DNA from: Hoeflea prorocentri
Lineage (GTDB): Bacteria; Pseudomonadota; Alphaproteobacteria; Rhizobiales; Rhizobiaceae
Assembly (NCBI RefSeq): GCF_027944115.1
Contig: NZ_JAPJZI010000001.1
Location: forward strand, 4,402,001-4,466,000
Direction of reading: 5' to 3'
DNA: 64,000 nt
Shown: positions 29,501-38,421 of the stretch, in pieces
Layout of the letters: the number at the start of each line of letters is the position of its first letter
Position numbering within the stretch: the stretch's first letter is position 1
Made by a program: the position numbers and the translations under genes
The notes under the pieces: generated by a model
Databases searched by the model: none
Seen by the model: the letters and a program-made list of their open reading frames with translations, nothing else
What the model was told of the DNA's origin: nothing

Positions 29501-32500
29501 GCGCACGTCCTGATGAACCCGGCTATGTGGAACTTGCCGTCACCAGCAATTTTTCTTTCCTGCGCGGTGCTTCGCATCCCGAAGAGATGGTGGTCGAGGC
29601 CGCCCGGCTCGGCCTCAAGGGGCTGAGTGTCACCGACCGCAATTCGGTTGCCGGTCTGGTGCGGGCGCATATGGCGGCCAAGGAGGCAAAGATTGCCTTC
29701 GCGCCGGGTTGCCGGCTTGTCTTTTGCGACGGCACGCCCGACATTCTGGTATGGCCGCGCGACCGTGCCGCCTATGGCCGGTTGTGCGAATTGCTGACGG
29801 TGGGTAAACGCCGCGCGCCCAAGGGCGAATGTCATCTGTCGCTGACCGATCTCATCGACCATGGCGAAGGGCTGATCATGGCCGCCCTGCCAATGCCTGT
29901 CCTGCCGCTTGCGGTGCCGGATTGTCTTGAGACGCTAAAAGTCCACTTTGCCGGCGATCTCTATCTGGGGGCATCCTGGCGCTACGGGGCCGCCGATCAG
30001 CGCATGCTTGCGGCCATGGCGGAGCTTGCCGAACAGGCGAGCCTGCCGCTCCTGGCTGTCGGCGATGCGCTTTATCACGCGCCGGAGCGGCGGTTCCTGC
30101 AGGATGTGGTCACATGCATACGCGAACATCTGACGCTGCGCTCCGCCGGCCGGCAGCTTGAACCCAATGCCGAACGGCACCTGCGCGATGCCGTGCAGAT
30201 GTATCGCCTCTTTAGAGGCTACGAGCAGGCGGTTTGGGAGACGGAAGCTCTCTTTAGCCGGCTTTCATTCTCCTTGGATGAGCTTCGTTACCTTTATCCG
30301 GAAGAGCCGACCGGTTCGGATGCACCGCCGCAGGATACGCTGGAACGGCTGACGGCCGAGGGATTGAAACGGCGCTATCCGGACGGTGCGCCGCAAAAGG
30401 TGCTGGATGCCCTCGATCACGAGCTTGGGCTTATCCGCGAACTGGACTACGCGCCTTATTTCCTGACTGTCTACGATATTGTGCGCTTTGCGCGCAGCAA
30501 GCATATTTTATGTCAGGGTCGCGGTTCGGCAGCCAATTCCGCCGTTTGCTATTGTCTTGGGATCACCGAGGTGAAGCCCGACAAAGTCGACCTGCTCTTC
30601 GAGCGGTTCATCTCCAAGGAACGCAATGAGCCGCCCGATATCGATGTCGATTTCGAGCATGAGCGGCGCGAAGAGGTGATCCAGTACATCTATGAGAAAT
30701 ACGGGCGCGACAAGGCGGGGCTTGCCGCCACGGTCATTACCTATCGCGGCCGTTCGGCGCTGCGCGAAGTGGCGAAGGTGTTTGAGCTTTCAGACGATGT
30801 GATCACGGCGATCTCCGGCACCCGCTGGGGATCTTCATCCGCAAAACTTGACGAGGAGGATGCACGCCGGGCCGGGCTCGACCCGCATGACAAATATCTC
30901 ATGCAGGCCCTCGACATGGCGAGCCAGATCATCGGCTTTCCGCGTCATCTTTCCCAGCATGTCGGCGGGTTTGTCATCACACGGGACCGGCTCAGCTCGG
31001 TCATTCCCATCGAGAACGCGGCGATGGAGGACCGCACCGTCGTTGAATGGGACAAGGACGATCTGGAAAGCCTCGGCATGCTCAAGATCGATGTTCTGGG
31101 TCTCGGCATGCTGAGCTGCATCCGCAAGGCATTCGAGTTTCTGGAGAAGCATTACGGGCGAAGCGAAACCCTGTCTTCCCTGCCCGAGGAAGATCCAAGG
31201 GTTTATGACATGATCTGCCGGGCCGATACGATCGGTGTTTTCCAGATCGAAAGCCGGGCGCAGATGTCGATGCTGCCTCGGCTCAAGCCGCGATGTTATT
31301 ACGACCTCGTTATCGAGGTGGCGATTGTGCGGCCCGGGCCGATCCAGGGCGACATGGTGCATCCCTATCTGCGGCGCAGGCAGGGCAAGGAAAAGGTGAG
31401 CTATCCTAAAAAGGAGCTTGAAGGTGTCCTGAAAAAGACGCTCGGCGTGCCGCTGTTCCAGGAACAGGCGATGAATATCGCCATTGTCGCGGCCAATTTC
31501 GAGCCGGGCGAAGCCGATAAGCTGCGCCGCGCCATGGCAACATTCCGCCGGGTCGGCACGATCCAGAATTTCCGCGTCAAGATGGTCGAAGGCATGGTTG
31601 CCAATGGTTACGAGCGGGAATTTGCAGAACACTGTTTCAGCCAGATCGAGGGCTTCGGCGATTACGGCTTTCCCGAAAGCCATGCCGCCAGCTTTGCGCT
31701 GCTCGTTTACGTGTCCTGCTGGCTGAAATGCTATTACCCGGATGTCTTTTGCGCGGCGATCCTCAACGCACAGCCCATGGGCTTTTACGCGCCGGCCCAA
31801 CTGGTACGCGACGCACGCGAACACGGTGTCGAGGTGCGGCCTGTCGATATCAATGAATCAAACTGGCTCTCGACGCTGGAAGAAAACGATGTGACGAAGA
31901 TAAAGCTGGCCCCACGCCATTCGGACATGGCGAATGTGGTGAAAAACAGATGCGCGGTGCGTCTTGGCCTGCACCGTGTCAAAGGCTTTGGCGAAGAGGA
32001 AGCGGATCTGCTCATCAAAAATCGCGGCGAGGGCTATGACAGCGTGCGCGATCTGTGGATGCGCTCCGGCCTGTCGCGCCGCGCCATGGAAAAGCTCGCG
32101 GATGCGGATGCCTTTTCCTCCATCGGATTGTCGCGCCGCGATGCGATCTGGGCGGTCCGGGCGCTTGATCCGCTGGGCGCTGCCGAACGTCTGCCCCTCT
32201 TTGCGATCGCCGATTCAAAGTCATTGCAACGGGAGCCGGAAGTCCATCTGCCGCCCATGCCGCTTGGCGAACAGGTCATCAATGATTACCGCAGCCTTTC
32301 CTTTTCGCTAAAGGCGCACCCGGTGTCCTTTGTCCGCGACCGGCTGAAAAAGGCAGGCTATGTGAAGACGGCCTGCCTGCCGGATATCCGCGCCGGCCGA
32401 TTTGTTTCGGTTGCAGGGCTGGTTCTCGTGCGCCAGCGTCCGGGATCGGCCAAGGGCGTCGTTTTTGAAACGCTGGAGGATGAAACGGGCGTTGCCAATG

Positions 32501-32850
32501 CTATTGTCTGGCCGAAGATTTTCGAGCGTTACCGGACCATCGTCATCGGCAGCCGTTTTGTCGGTATCCGCGGGCCGCTGCAGTCGCAGGACGGGGTGAT
32601 CCATGTGGTCGCCCGCCAGCTTGAGGATTTGACGCCGCTGCTTTCGGGCATTTCCGATATCGATGCGCCCGTTGACGGGCTGGCGCGGGCCGATGAGGTC
32701 AAGCGCGAACCGATCGATCCGAGACAGCGCAAGAAGCCGGCCTCACGCATTGGCCATCTCATCGAGCAGGCTCCGCAATTGCGCACTGTCGGCAATCAAC
32801 ATCATTCCGCTGCCCGCCGCATCCTGCCGAAGGGGCGGAATTTTCACTGA
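29497..32850 (+). CDS. dnaE2: error-prone DNA polymerase III alpha subunit DnaE2
   Basis: This 1117-aa C-family polymerase is shorter than replicative DnaE and lacks its long C-terminal tail, as expected for DnaE2 (ImuC). An N-terminal PHP domain starts YVELAVTSNFSFLRGASHPE. The catalytic palm contains the GRGSAANSAVCYCLGIT block and the PDIDVDFEHERREEVIQYIY motif with its paired aspartates. Finger-domain blocks GIFQIESRAQMSMLPRLKP-like and GYGFPESHAASFALLVYVS-like sequence follow, then a C-terminal OB-fold with GLVLVRQRPGSAKGVVFETL. Translation starts at the ATG at 29497, inside the imuB stop (ATGA). It is responsible for mutagenic translesion synthesis in the SOS response. Confidence 0.95.
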   Translation: MSARPDEPGYVELAVTSNFSFLRGASHPEEMVVEAARLGLKGLSVTDRNSVAGLVRAHMAAKEAKIAFAPGCRLVFCDGTPDILVWPRDRAAYGRLCELLTVGKRRAPKGECHLSLTDLIDHGEGLIMAALPMPVLPLAVPDCLETLKVHFAGDLYLGASWRYGAADQRMLAAMAELAEQASLPLLAVGDALYHAPERRFLQDVVTCIREHLTLRSAGRQLEPNAERHLRDAVQMYRLFRGYEQAVWETEALFSRLSFSLDELRYLYPEEPTGSDAPPQDTLERLTAEGLKRRYPDGAPQKVLDALDHELGLIRELDYAPYFLTVYDIVRFARSKHILCQGRGSAANSAVCYCLGITEVKPDKVDLLFERFISKERNEPPDIDVDFEHERREEVIQYIYEKYGRDKAGLAATVITYRGRSALREVAKVFELSDDVITAISGTRWGSSSAKLDEEDARRAGLDPHDKYLMQALDMASQIIGFPRHLSQHVGGFVITRDRLSSVIPIENAAMEDRTVVEWDKDDLESLGMLKIDVLGLGMLSCIRKAFEFLEKHYGRSETLSSLPEEDPRVYDMICRADTIGVFQIESRAQMSMLPRLKPRCYYDLVIEVAIVRPGPIQGDMVHPYLRRRQGKEKVSYPKKELEGVLKKTLGVPLFQEQAMNIAIVAANFEPGEADKLRRAMATFRRVGTIQNFRVKMVEGMVANGYEREFAEHCFSQIEGFGDYGFPESHAASFALLVYVSCWLKCYYPDVFCAAILNAQPMGFYAPAQLVRDAREHGVEVRPVDINESNWLSTLEENDVTKIKLAPRHSDMANVVKNRCAVRLGLHRVKGFGEEEADLLIKNRGEGYDSVRDLWMRSGLSRRAMEKLADADAFSSIGLSRRDAIWAVRALDPLGAAERLPLFAIADSKSLQREPEVHLPPMPLGEQVINDYRSLSFSLKAHPVSFVRDRLKKAGYVKTACLPDIRAGRFVSVAGLVLVRQRPGSAKGVVFETLEDETGVANAIVWPKIFERYRTIVIGSRFVGIRGPLQSQDGVIHVVARQLEDLTPLLSGISDIDAPVDGLARADEVKREPIDPRQRKKPASRIGHLIEQAPQLRTVGNQHHSAARRILPKGRNFH

Positions 32851-32856
32851 TGTTCT

Positions 32857-33111
32857 GTCCTCACGGTTGAGCGCGGCTTCGCCGCTAACCTCCGGACGGG
32901 GCGGGCCAAAAGGCCTGATGCGCGGTCGCGCTTGCTGTGCTCCGCACCGAGTTCCTGTTCCATGATGTCTTTGCAAGGGAAAACAGTTCGAAGCTCGCAG
33001 GGCTTCGCAAGGCTGACCGGCCGTCGCCGCTCATGCGGCGCGCCCGCGCAGGCCAGCCGTGTAGCGGCGGTGCGGCCGTGAGCGATAAAATCAAGGCTCA
33101 ACCGTGAGGAC
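32857..33111. repeat. 255-bp spacer element bounded by a perfect 16-bp inverted repeat
   Basis: GTCCTCACGGTTGAGC at 32857-32872 is repeated exactly, in inverted orientation, at 33096-33111. It begins seven bases after the dnaE2 stop. Inside, near the left end, is a GCGGC-TTC-GCCGC hairpin. A 13-bp direct repeat CGGCCGTGAGCGA occurs at 33073-33085 and again outside the right end at 33130-33142. No transposase-like reading frame or target-site duplication was found. It may be a small non-autonomous mobile element or a genomic repeat. It accounts for nearly all of the 302-bp gap between dnaE2 and the DUF454 gene. Confidence 0.6.
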
Positions 33112-33152
33112 ATAAATAAAACTGCGGTACGGCCGTGAGCGAAAACAACCCC

Positions 33153-33545
33153 CTAATTCCACCGCTCGTGCGGCGGATGCGGGCGGGTCAGGATAAAGAG
33201 GCTGACGGCGGACAGGACCACCGCCTGAATGGCGATGACATAGGTGGCGACGCCGGCGACGATGCTGATCAAGAAAACCGCGACGATGGCGATCATTGCC
33301 AGTGTTTTGCCGCGCTTTGATATGGCGCGGTAGGTTTCCCAGTCACGGATCGGCGGGCCGAGGCGCGGATGTTCGACCAGCCAGCGGTGCAGCTTGCGTG
33401 AGCCGCGGGCAAAACAGAAGGCCGCCAGAAGCAGAAAGGGTGTTGTCGGCAAGAGCGGGAGCGCGATGCCGATGATACCCAAAACCAGGCTGACAAGGCC
33501 GCCCGCCATCCAGAGCAGACGCATCAGCCGGTTGCGCCTTAGCAT
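33153..33545 (-). CDS. DUF454 (YbaN-like) inner-membrane protein
   Basis: This 130-aa protein matches the YbaN/DUF454 family. A first hydrophobic segment LLWMAGGLVSLVLGIIGIAL is followed by the diagnostic PLLPTTPFLLLAAFCFARGS, then KLHRWLVEHPRLGPPIRDWE, and two more membrane segments near the C-terminus. The function of the family is unknown. The ATG at 33545 overlaps the decarboxylase stop by one base (TGATG), so translation is probably coupled. An upstream in-frame ATG would add 13 residues within that gene and is less likely. Confidence 0.85.
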   Translation of the reverse strand: MLRRNRLMRLLWMAGGLVSLVLGIIGIALPLLPTTPFLLLAAFCFARGSRKLHRWLVEHPRLGPPIRDWETYRAISKRGKTLAMIAIVAVFLISIVAGVATYVIAIQAVVLSAVSLFILTRPHPPHERWN

Positions 33546-34975
33546 CAGGCGGGTTCCTGTCCTAGCGAGCGGGCAATGGTGCAAATCACCTCATAGGCCA
33601 TGTCCGCATCGCGCTCCTGCATGTCGAAGGATCCGGCGGTGAAGCGGATCACCTGCCGGCCGTCATGCAACGTCTGGGTGAGATAGATGCGCCCGTCATC
33701 ATTGATCGCATTGATAAGATCCCGGTTCAATGCGTCGAGGTCGCCATCAAAACCCGCCGGTGCGTAGCGGAAGGAAAACAGCGACAGGAGCGGTGGCGTG
33801 GTGATCTCGAAATCCGGCTCGTTTCCAAGGCGTTCCGCCAGGTTTTGCGACCAGGCGACATGGTCGCGGATGCGGCTGCGCAGGCCATCAAGGCCGTAGG
33901 CGCGCAGCAGGAACCAGATTTTCAGGGCGCGGAAGCGCCGGCCGAGCTGGATCGACCATTCGGAGAAATTGACCAGCCCTTCTTCGCCATAGGTCTTGAG
34001 ATATTCCGGATGCATGGCGAGGGTACGGATGAGCTCTTCCGGACGGCGTACAAAATGCGCGGAACACTCCATTGGTGCGCCCAGCCATTTGTGCGGGTTG
34101 AAGACGATGCTGTCGGCTTCCTCAATGCCTTGCCACAGATGCCTGAACTCCGGGCAGATCATGGCGGAGCCTGCCCATGCGGCATCCACATGGATGTACA
34201 GATCATGTTCCTTTGCGACCGCGCAAAGCGCGGCGACATCATCCGTCGCGCCCGTTGACGTTCCGCCCACACAAACGACGAGCCCGGCAGGCCTGTGGCC
34301 TTTTTTCCGGTCGGCTATGATGGCCTCGGCCAGAAGGTCCGTTTGCATGGCCCCGTGCTCGTCGACGGGAATATGGACAAGATTGTCTTGTCCGAGACCG
34401 GAAATCCACATGGCCTTGTCGATTGAACTGTGCGTGCCCTTCGATGCATAGACACGCAAGGGAGCCTGTCCGAACAGGCCGGTTTTGTTCCCCGTCCATC
34501 GAAGCGCGCGTTCGCGCATCGTCAGGATGGCGCAGAGCGTCGCCGTCGAGGCCGTATCCTGGAACGTGCCGCCGAAACCGTCCGGCAGTCCGACCGCCTG
34601 ACGCAGCCAGTCGATCATCTTGACTTCCAGCTCGGTGGCCGCCGGCGATGTCTGCCACAGCATGCACTGGGCGCCGATCGCGGTGGCCAGCTGCTCGGCA
34701 ACCACGGCGGCGGGCGCGGCGTTGCTGCTGAAATAGGCAAAAAAGCGCGGATGTTGCCAATGGGTCATGCCGCCCGGAATAATCCGCTCGAAGTCTGCGA
34801 AAATGGTCTCCATATCCTGGGCATTTTCCGGCGCGGTCTGGTCGATCATCCGCGCGATATCGCCCGGTCTCACCTGGGCGCGAACCGGACGCTCCGCCAG
34901 CGTCTCACGATAGTCGGCGGACCAGTCACTGGCCCTGTGCGACCATTTGCGGAAATCGGAATCATCCATCGGCAT
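33545..34975 (-). CDS. PLP-dependent group II amino-acid decarboxylase
   Basis: This 476-aa enzyme belongs to the aromatic-L-amino-acid/histidine/glutamate decarboxylase group. The PLP lysine lies in SIVFNPHKWLGAPMECSAHF, and the cofactor-binding aspartate region reads LYIHVDAAWAGSAMICPEFR. The N-terminal HPRFFAYFSSNAAPAAVVAEQLATA block and the middle GGTFQDTASTATLCAILTMRERAL block are typical of DOPA/tryptophan decarboxylase-like proteins. The likely activity is conversion of an aromatic amino acid to its amine, but substrate specificity cannot be read from sequence. It is cotranscribed with the DUF454 gene. Confidence 0.88.
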   Translation of the reverse strand: MPMDDSDFRKWSHRASDWSADYRETLAERPVRAQVRPGDIARMIDQTAPENAQDMETIFADFERIIPGGMTHWQHPRFFAYFSSNAAPAAVVAEQLATAIGAQCMLWQTSPAATELEVKMIDWLRQAVGLPDGFGGTFQDTASTATLCAILTMRERALRWTGNKTGLFGQAPLRVYASKGTHSSIDKAMWISGLGQDNLVHIPVDEHGAMQTDLLAEAIIADRKKGHRPAGLVVCVGGTSTGATDDVAALCAVAKEHDLYIHVDAAWAGSAMICPEFRHLWQGIEEADSIVFNPHKWLGAPMECSAHFVRRPEELIRTLAMHPEYLKTYGEEGLVNFSEWSIQLGRRFRALKIWFLLRAYGLDGLRSRIRDHVAWSQNLAERLGNEPDFEITTPPLLSLFSFRYAPAGFDGDLDALNRDLINAINDDGRIYLTQTLHDGRQVIRFTAGSFDMQERDADMAYEVICTIARSLGQEPA

Positions 34976-35246
34976 CGTTCCCTTGCGGCCCGGCGAGACT
35001 ACAGACGCACAGCATGCAAATCCATCCCGAATGTTGACCCGGCATGAGCAGTTCCGATGTGCGTATTGTTACGTCCGAAACGCAGAAAATAGGCCCGGTC
35101 ATCCGACAGTCAAATCGGATGGCGTTGAAAACAAAGCGAGGTCTTCCGGTCGCAAACCTTCACGGGATTTTTTGCCGGTTTGCATGCTTGTCACAGATCC
35201 GTGCTCTGAAGGATGATGGTGTATCGATTTCTGGAAGGAGAATGTT

Positions 35247-36074
35247 TTGGAACAGGTTCAAAAGGATATTCCGGTGCTTGGCGCGGCATTGACGTTGCGC
35301 ACGGCCTCGCATCTGAAAGAATGGCTGTTTGAAAGCGACCGCGATCTCGAAATCCAGGACTTTGTCCTGCCGCAGCTCCTCAATGGCAACTGGCAGGCCA
35401 TTGCCGGCGAATACAAAAAGCTCCTCGACGGTTATCGCGGGCGTGTCGGCATCCACGGGCCCTTCTACGGTTTCGACATTGCGAGCAATGATCCAGAAAT
35501 TCAGGCCATCATCGAAAAGCGCCTGCTGCAGGGCTTAAGCGTGTGCGAAGCGCTGGGCGCTACCCATATGGTGGTCCACAGCCCCTTCACCTTGTGGCAG
35601 CATAACAATTTCGGCGATGATCCGGGCTCGCGCGAGCGGCTCATCGGCCATTGCCATGTGACCATGAAAGAAGCGGTGCGGCGGGCCGAATCCATCGGTT
35701 GTGTTCTGGTGATTGAGAATGTCGAGGATGTCGACCCGCGCGAACGCGGCCTCCTTGCCGACTCCTTTGACAGCGAAGCAGTACAGATCTCGCTGGATAC
35801 GGGCCATGCTCACAGTACCGGCGGGGCGCCGCCGGTGGACTATTTTGTCGAAGCTGCGGGGCACCGGCTCGCGCATGTGCATATCCAGGATACCGATGCA
35901 TATGCCGATCGGCACTGGCTACCCGGAGACGGCACCATAAGCTGGCGCGCGTTCTTTGATGCGCTTCGGGTCCACGCGGACAATCCCCGACTCATCATCG
36001 AGGTCGGCAGTGCGCTTCAGGAGCGTATTCCCGCCTGTGTCCGCCGCCTGGAAAGCGAAGGCCTGGCGCGGTAG
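35247..36074 (+). CDS. sugar phosphate isomerase/epimerase-like TIM-barrel protein
   Basis: This 275-aa protein fits the xylose isomerase-like TIM-barrel superfamily (AP endonuclease 2 family). Candidate metal ligands occur in the expected order: HSPF after the third strand, IENVED with its glutamate, SLDTGHAH, HVHIQDTD and IEVGS near the C-terminus. Members isomerise or epimerise sugars and related hydroxy-acids; the substrate here is unknown. The start is a TTG at 35247, supported by GGAAGGAG six bases upstream; an ATG at 35242 is in another frame. The gene converges on the aldo/keto reductase gene, with 9 bp between stops. Confidence 0.8.
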   Translation: MEQVQKDIPVLGAALTLRTASHLKEWLFESDRDLEIQDFVLPQLLNGNWQAIAGEYKKLLDGYRGRVGIHGPFYGFDIASNDPEIQAIIEKRLLQGLSVCEALGATHMVVHSPFTLWQHNNFGDDPGSRERLIGHCHVTMKEAVRRAESIGCVLVIENVEDVDPRERGLLADSFDSEAVQISLDTGHAHSTGGAPPVDYFVEAAGHRLAHVHIQDTDAYADRHWLPGDGTISWRAFFDALRVHADNPRLIIEVGSALQERIPACVRRLESEGLAR

Positions 36075-36083
36075 CCGTCCTCG

Positions 36084-37067
36084 TCAGGCCTGCCCTCCGG
36101 CCTCCTCCGACCGGTCGGTTGCGGGCGGCGGGGCCGGCGAAAAGGCCGCGATGCGCTGATAGAGGTCGGGCGTCATGTCGATGTCCAGTGCATCGAGGCT
36201 CGGCTTTATTTGATCGACGCTGCGGCCGCCGATGATCGGTGCGGTGACGGCAGGATGCGCGGCCACCCAAGCGATTGCCAGGGAAACGGGTGAATAGCCT
36301 TCCGATTTGGCAAAATCGCAGAAGTCGATGGCCGCCTGCGCCATCCAGTCTTGTCCGTATCGTGCCGCATAGCGTGCATCATCGGCCAGGCGTCCAATCC
36401 CGATTGGAGCGCCGCCGGCATATTTGCCTGTCAACAATCCGCCTCCGAGCGGGCTGTAGGTGATGACGCCGAGTTCCTCGGACAGCGCCATCGGCAGGAT
36501 TTCAACTTCGGCCTGACGTTTGACGAGATTATACATCGGCTGAATGACATCGAAACGGGACCAGGCATTGCGGGCCGAGATCCCGAGCGCCTTGGCGACC
36601 TGCCAGGCGGCAAAGTTCGATGCGCCAAGATAGAGGACTTTGCCGGATGAGACGAGATCGTCCAATGCCCGCAGCGATTCCTCGAGCGGTGTGTGTGCGT
36701 CCCAGTGATGGATAAACAGAATGTCGAGCCGGTCTGTCTTCAGCAGCTTCAGGCTCTGCTCGACTGCGAGGACGGCATGCCGTCGGCTCGTGCCGCTTGA
36801 AGCGGGGCTGCCGGGCAGGCGGTAGCCGAACTTTGAGGTGATCACCAGCTCATCGCGTTCCGAAGCGATCAGATCACCGAGAATATCTTCCGAACGGCCA
36901 TCATTATAGATGCGAGCGCAATCGAAGAAGTTGATGCCCCGCTCGCGGCAGGCGGCAAAAAGGGAGGCAGCGGTTTTGGCGTCCGCATCGCCTCCGAATG
37001 ACATTGTGCCGAAGCACAGGCGAGAAACGTCAACGCCGGTCCGTCCAAGAATCCGATAATCCATCAT
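36084..37067 (-). CDS. aldo/keto reductase
   Basis: This 327-aa NADPH-dependent reductase has the catalytic tetrad of the aldo/keto reductases: Asp and Tyr in FFDCARIYNDGRSE, Lys in VITSKFGYR and His in LFIHHWDAHT. The N-terminus YRILGRTGVDVSRLCFGTMS and the C-terminal APIIGGRSVDQIKPSLDALD are typical of the bacterial subgroup that includes YajO and Gpr. It reduces aldehydes or ketones, with unknown physiological substrate. The C-terminus carries a short Pro/Ala-rich tail. It neighbours a TIM-barrel isomerase on the other strand and a flavoprotein gene on the same strand. Confidence 0.9.
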   Translation of the reverse strand: MMDYRILGRTGVDVSRLCFGTMSFGGDADAKTAASLFAACRERGINFFDCARIYNDGRSEDILGDLIASERDELVITSKFGYRLPGSPASSGTSRRHAVLAVEQSLKLLKTDRLDILFIHHWDAHTPLEESLRALDDLVSSGKVLYLGASNFAAWQVAKALGISARNAWSRFDVIQPMYNLVKRQAEVEILPMALSEELGVITYSPLGGGLLTGKYAGGAPIGIGRLADDARYAARYGQDWMAQAAIDFCDFAKSEGYSPVSLAIAWVAAHPAVTAPIIGGRSVDQIKPSLDALDIDMTPDLYQRIAAFSPAPPPATDRSEEAGGQA

Positions 37068-37220
37068 GTCTCCATCGATTTACCGCGCTGCGTGAGGGTC
37101 GCGGCGGCCACAAGAAAGACGATATGCCGTCAGGCAGGGGGCGATTTCAACTGGAAAATGACGTTTATGGAGACGGGCTGTTCATGTCGAAGCCGCCACT
37201 CCAGCGGGGGCAGGGCTCAT

Positions 37221-37257
37221 GAGCGATAAGGGGCTGCAAGCCGGCCCCCTATCGCTC
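37221..37257. terminator. hairpin spanning the stop of the flavoprotein gene
   Basis: GAGCGATA at 37221-37228 pairs perfectly with TATCGCTC at 37250-37257, and the inner GGGG/CCCC bases extend the stem. The right arm includes the first bases of the stop codon of the flavoprotein gene on the minus strand. There is no T-run on either strand, so it may end or stabilise the transcript without being a classical terminator. Confidence 0.5.
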
Positions 37258-38170
37258 AGGCAGGTTCCGGTACCCGTGTCTGACACAGGTCGAAAACCAG
37301 CCAGGCCGCCGCCATGTTGCCCATATGGATTGCGGTATTGGCGTTCTGATGGCCCCCATAGGTCAGATCGCCCGCGGCATAGATGCCGTTGCGGCCGGTG
37401 CGGTAGCAGTCGTCGATCTCCACATAGCCACCCTCACGAAGCGGCAGATCGAGAGATTTGACCAGGTCGCATTGTGTCTGGTGAGGCCACACAAGCAGTA
37501 CTTCGCGATCGACCTTGACGCCGTCGCGAAGCACTACCTGCGTCAGCGCTCCTTGGGAGGACTGCAGCGCTTCAATGGATCCATTCACAATGCGAATATC
37601 GAGGGCTTCGATTTCTTTTGCCCGTTCCGCGGGAACATCGACCCGTGGATCGACAAACAGAACAAGATCACGTGTCCAGTTGCGGTAGATTTCGGCGGCT
37701 GCGAGAATTTCCGGCCGGTGGACATAGATGCCCCAGGGACGGTCCTTGAATTCGTATCCCTGACAGAAGGGACAATTGATGACAGAGGTGCCCCACAACC
37801 GGTTAAGGCCGGCGATCGGCGGGAAAATGTCCACCATGCCGGTTGTCAGCAAAATCCGCTTGGCGCTAAAGCGCGACCCGCCCTGTGTTGAAAGGACAAA
37901 GCCGTCACCATCGGGGACGGCGGATGAAATTTCGGCGGACTTGATCTGGGCGTAGCCGTATCCCTTGATTTCCTCGGCGATCCTTTCTCGCACCTGGGCG
38001 GGTGAGGACATGTCCATGCCGGGGAAGCCGCCGACATGCCGCGCCGCGTCGTTGCGCGGGGGCAGCGGGGAATCAAATACGATTGTACGCATCATCGAGC
38101 GCGATAGTGTCAGAGCGGCAGCAAGTCCTGCCGGCCCGCCACCGATGATCGCGACCTGATAATCCGTCAT
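37256..38170 (-). CDS. NAD(P)/FAD-dependent oxidoreductase, thioredoxin-reductase-like
   Basis: This 304-aa flavoprotein has the N-terminal FAD-binding motif GGGPAGLAAALTLSRS and a redox-type CxxC in NCPFCQGYEFKDRPWG. The CPFCQGYE form resembles the disulfide pair of GliT/HlmI-like oxidoreductases rather than the CATC of true thioredoxin reductase. The C-terminal FAD block GRNGIYAAGDLTYGGHQN follows. It may reduce or form a disulfide in a small molecule or protein partner; the partner is unknown. The start at 38170 has a strong AAGGAGG ribosome-binding site. Confidence 0.85.
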   Translation of the reverse strand: MTDYQVAIIGGGPAGLAAALTLSRSMMRTIVFDSPLPPRNDAARHVGGFPGMDMSSPAQVRERIAEEIKGYGYAQIKSAEISSAVPDGDGFVLSTQGGSRFSAKRILLTTGMVDIFPPIAGLNRLWGTSVINCPFCQGYEFKDRPWGIYVHRPEILAAAEIYRNWTRDLVLFVDPRVDVPAERAKEIEALDIRIVNGSIEALQSSQGALTQVVLRDGVKVDREVLLVWPHQTQCDLVKSLDLPLREGGYVEIDDCYRTGRNGIYAAGDLTYGGHQNANTAIHMGNMAAAWLVFDLCQTRVPEPA

Positions 38171-38421
38171 GGCGAGGACCTCCTTGACGTCTTGGCGGGG
38201 CGCGTATGTCGTCCCTTGTATCGCTGGGAGAATAGCAAAGTCGGTGTGTGATGTGCCATTTGGCTGTGGAAAACCGGCAATTGCCGGTGGATATTTTGAC
38301 GGAAGTCGTGCGGCGACCCCACAAAATTATCCTGCTCCCCGAATTTATCGCATCCGAGGAATCACATTTTCAGATTTGGCGTATGAAGCGTCGCGCGCAG
38401 CTTGACCGCACGCGGCTCCTC

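Noticed and set aside
32844-33113. 89-codon minus-strand frame across the 16-bp inverted-repeat element
   Set aside because: It lies within the repeat element and overlaps the end of dnaE2; no start signal or protein family is visible.
35044-35292. 82-codon plus-strand frame upstream of the sugar isomerase-like gene
   Set aside because: It overlaps the start of that gene in another frame and has no ribosome-binding site or homology pattern.
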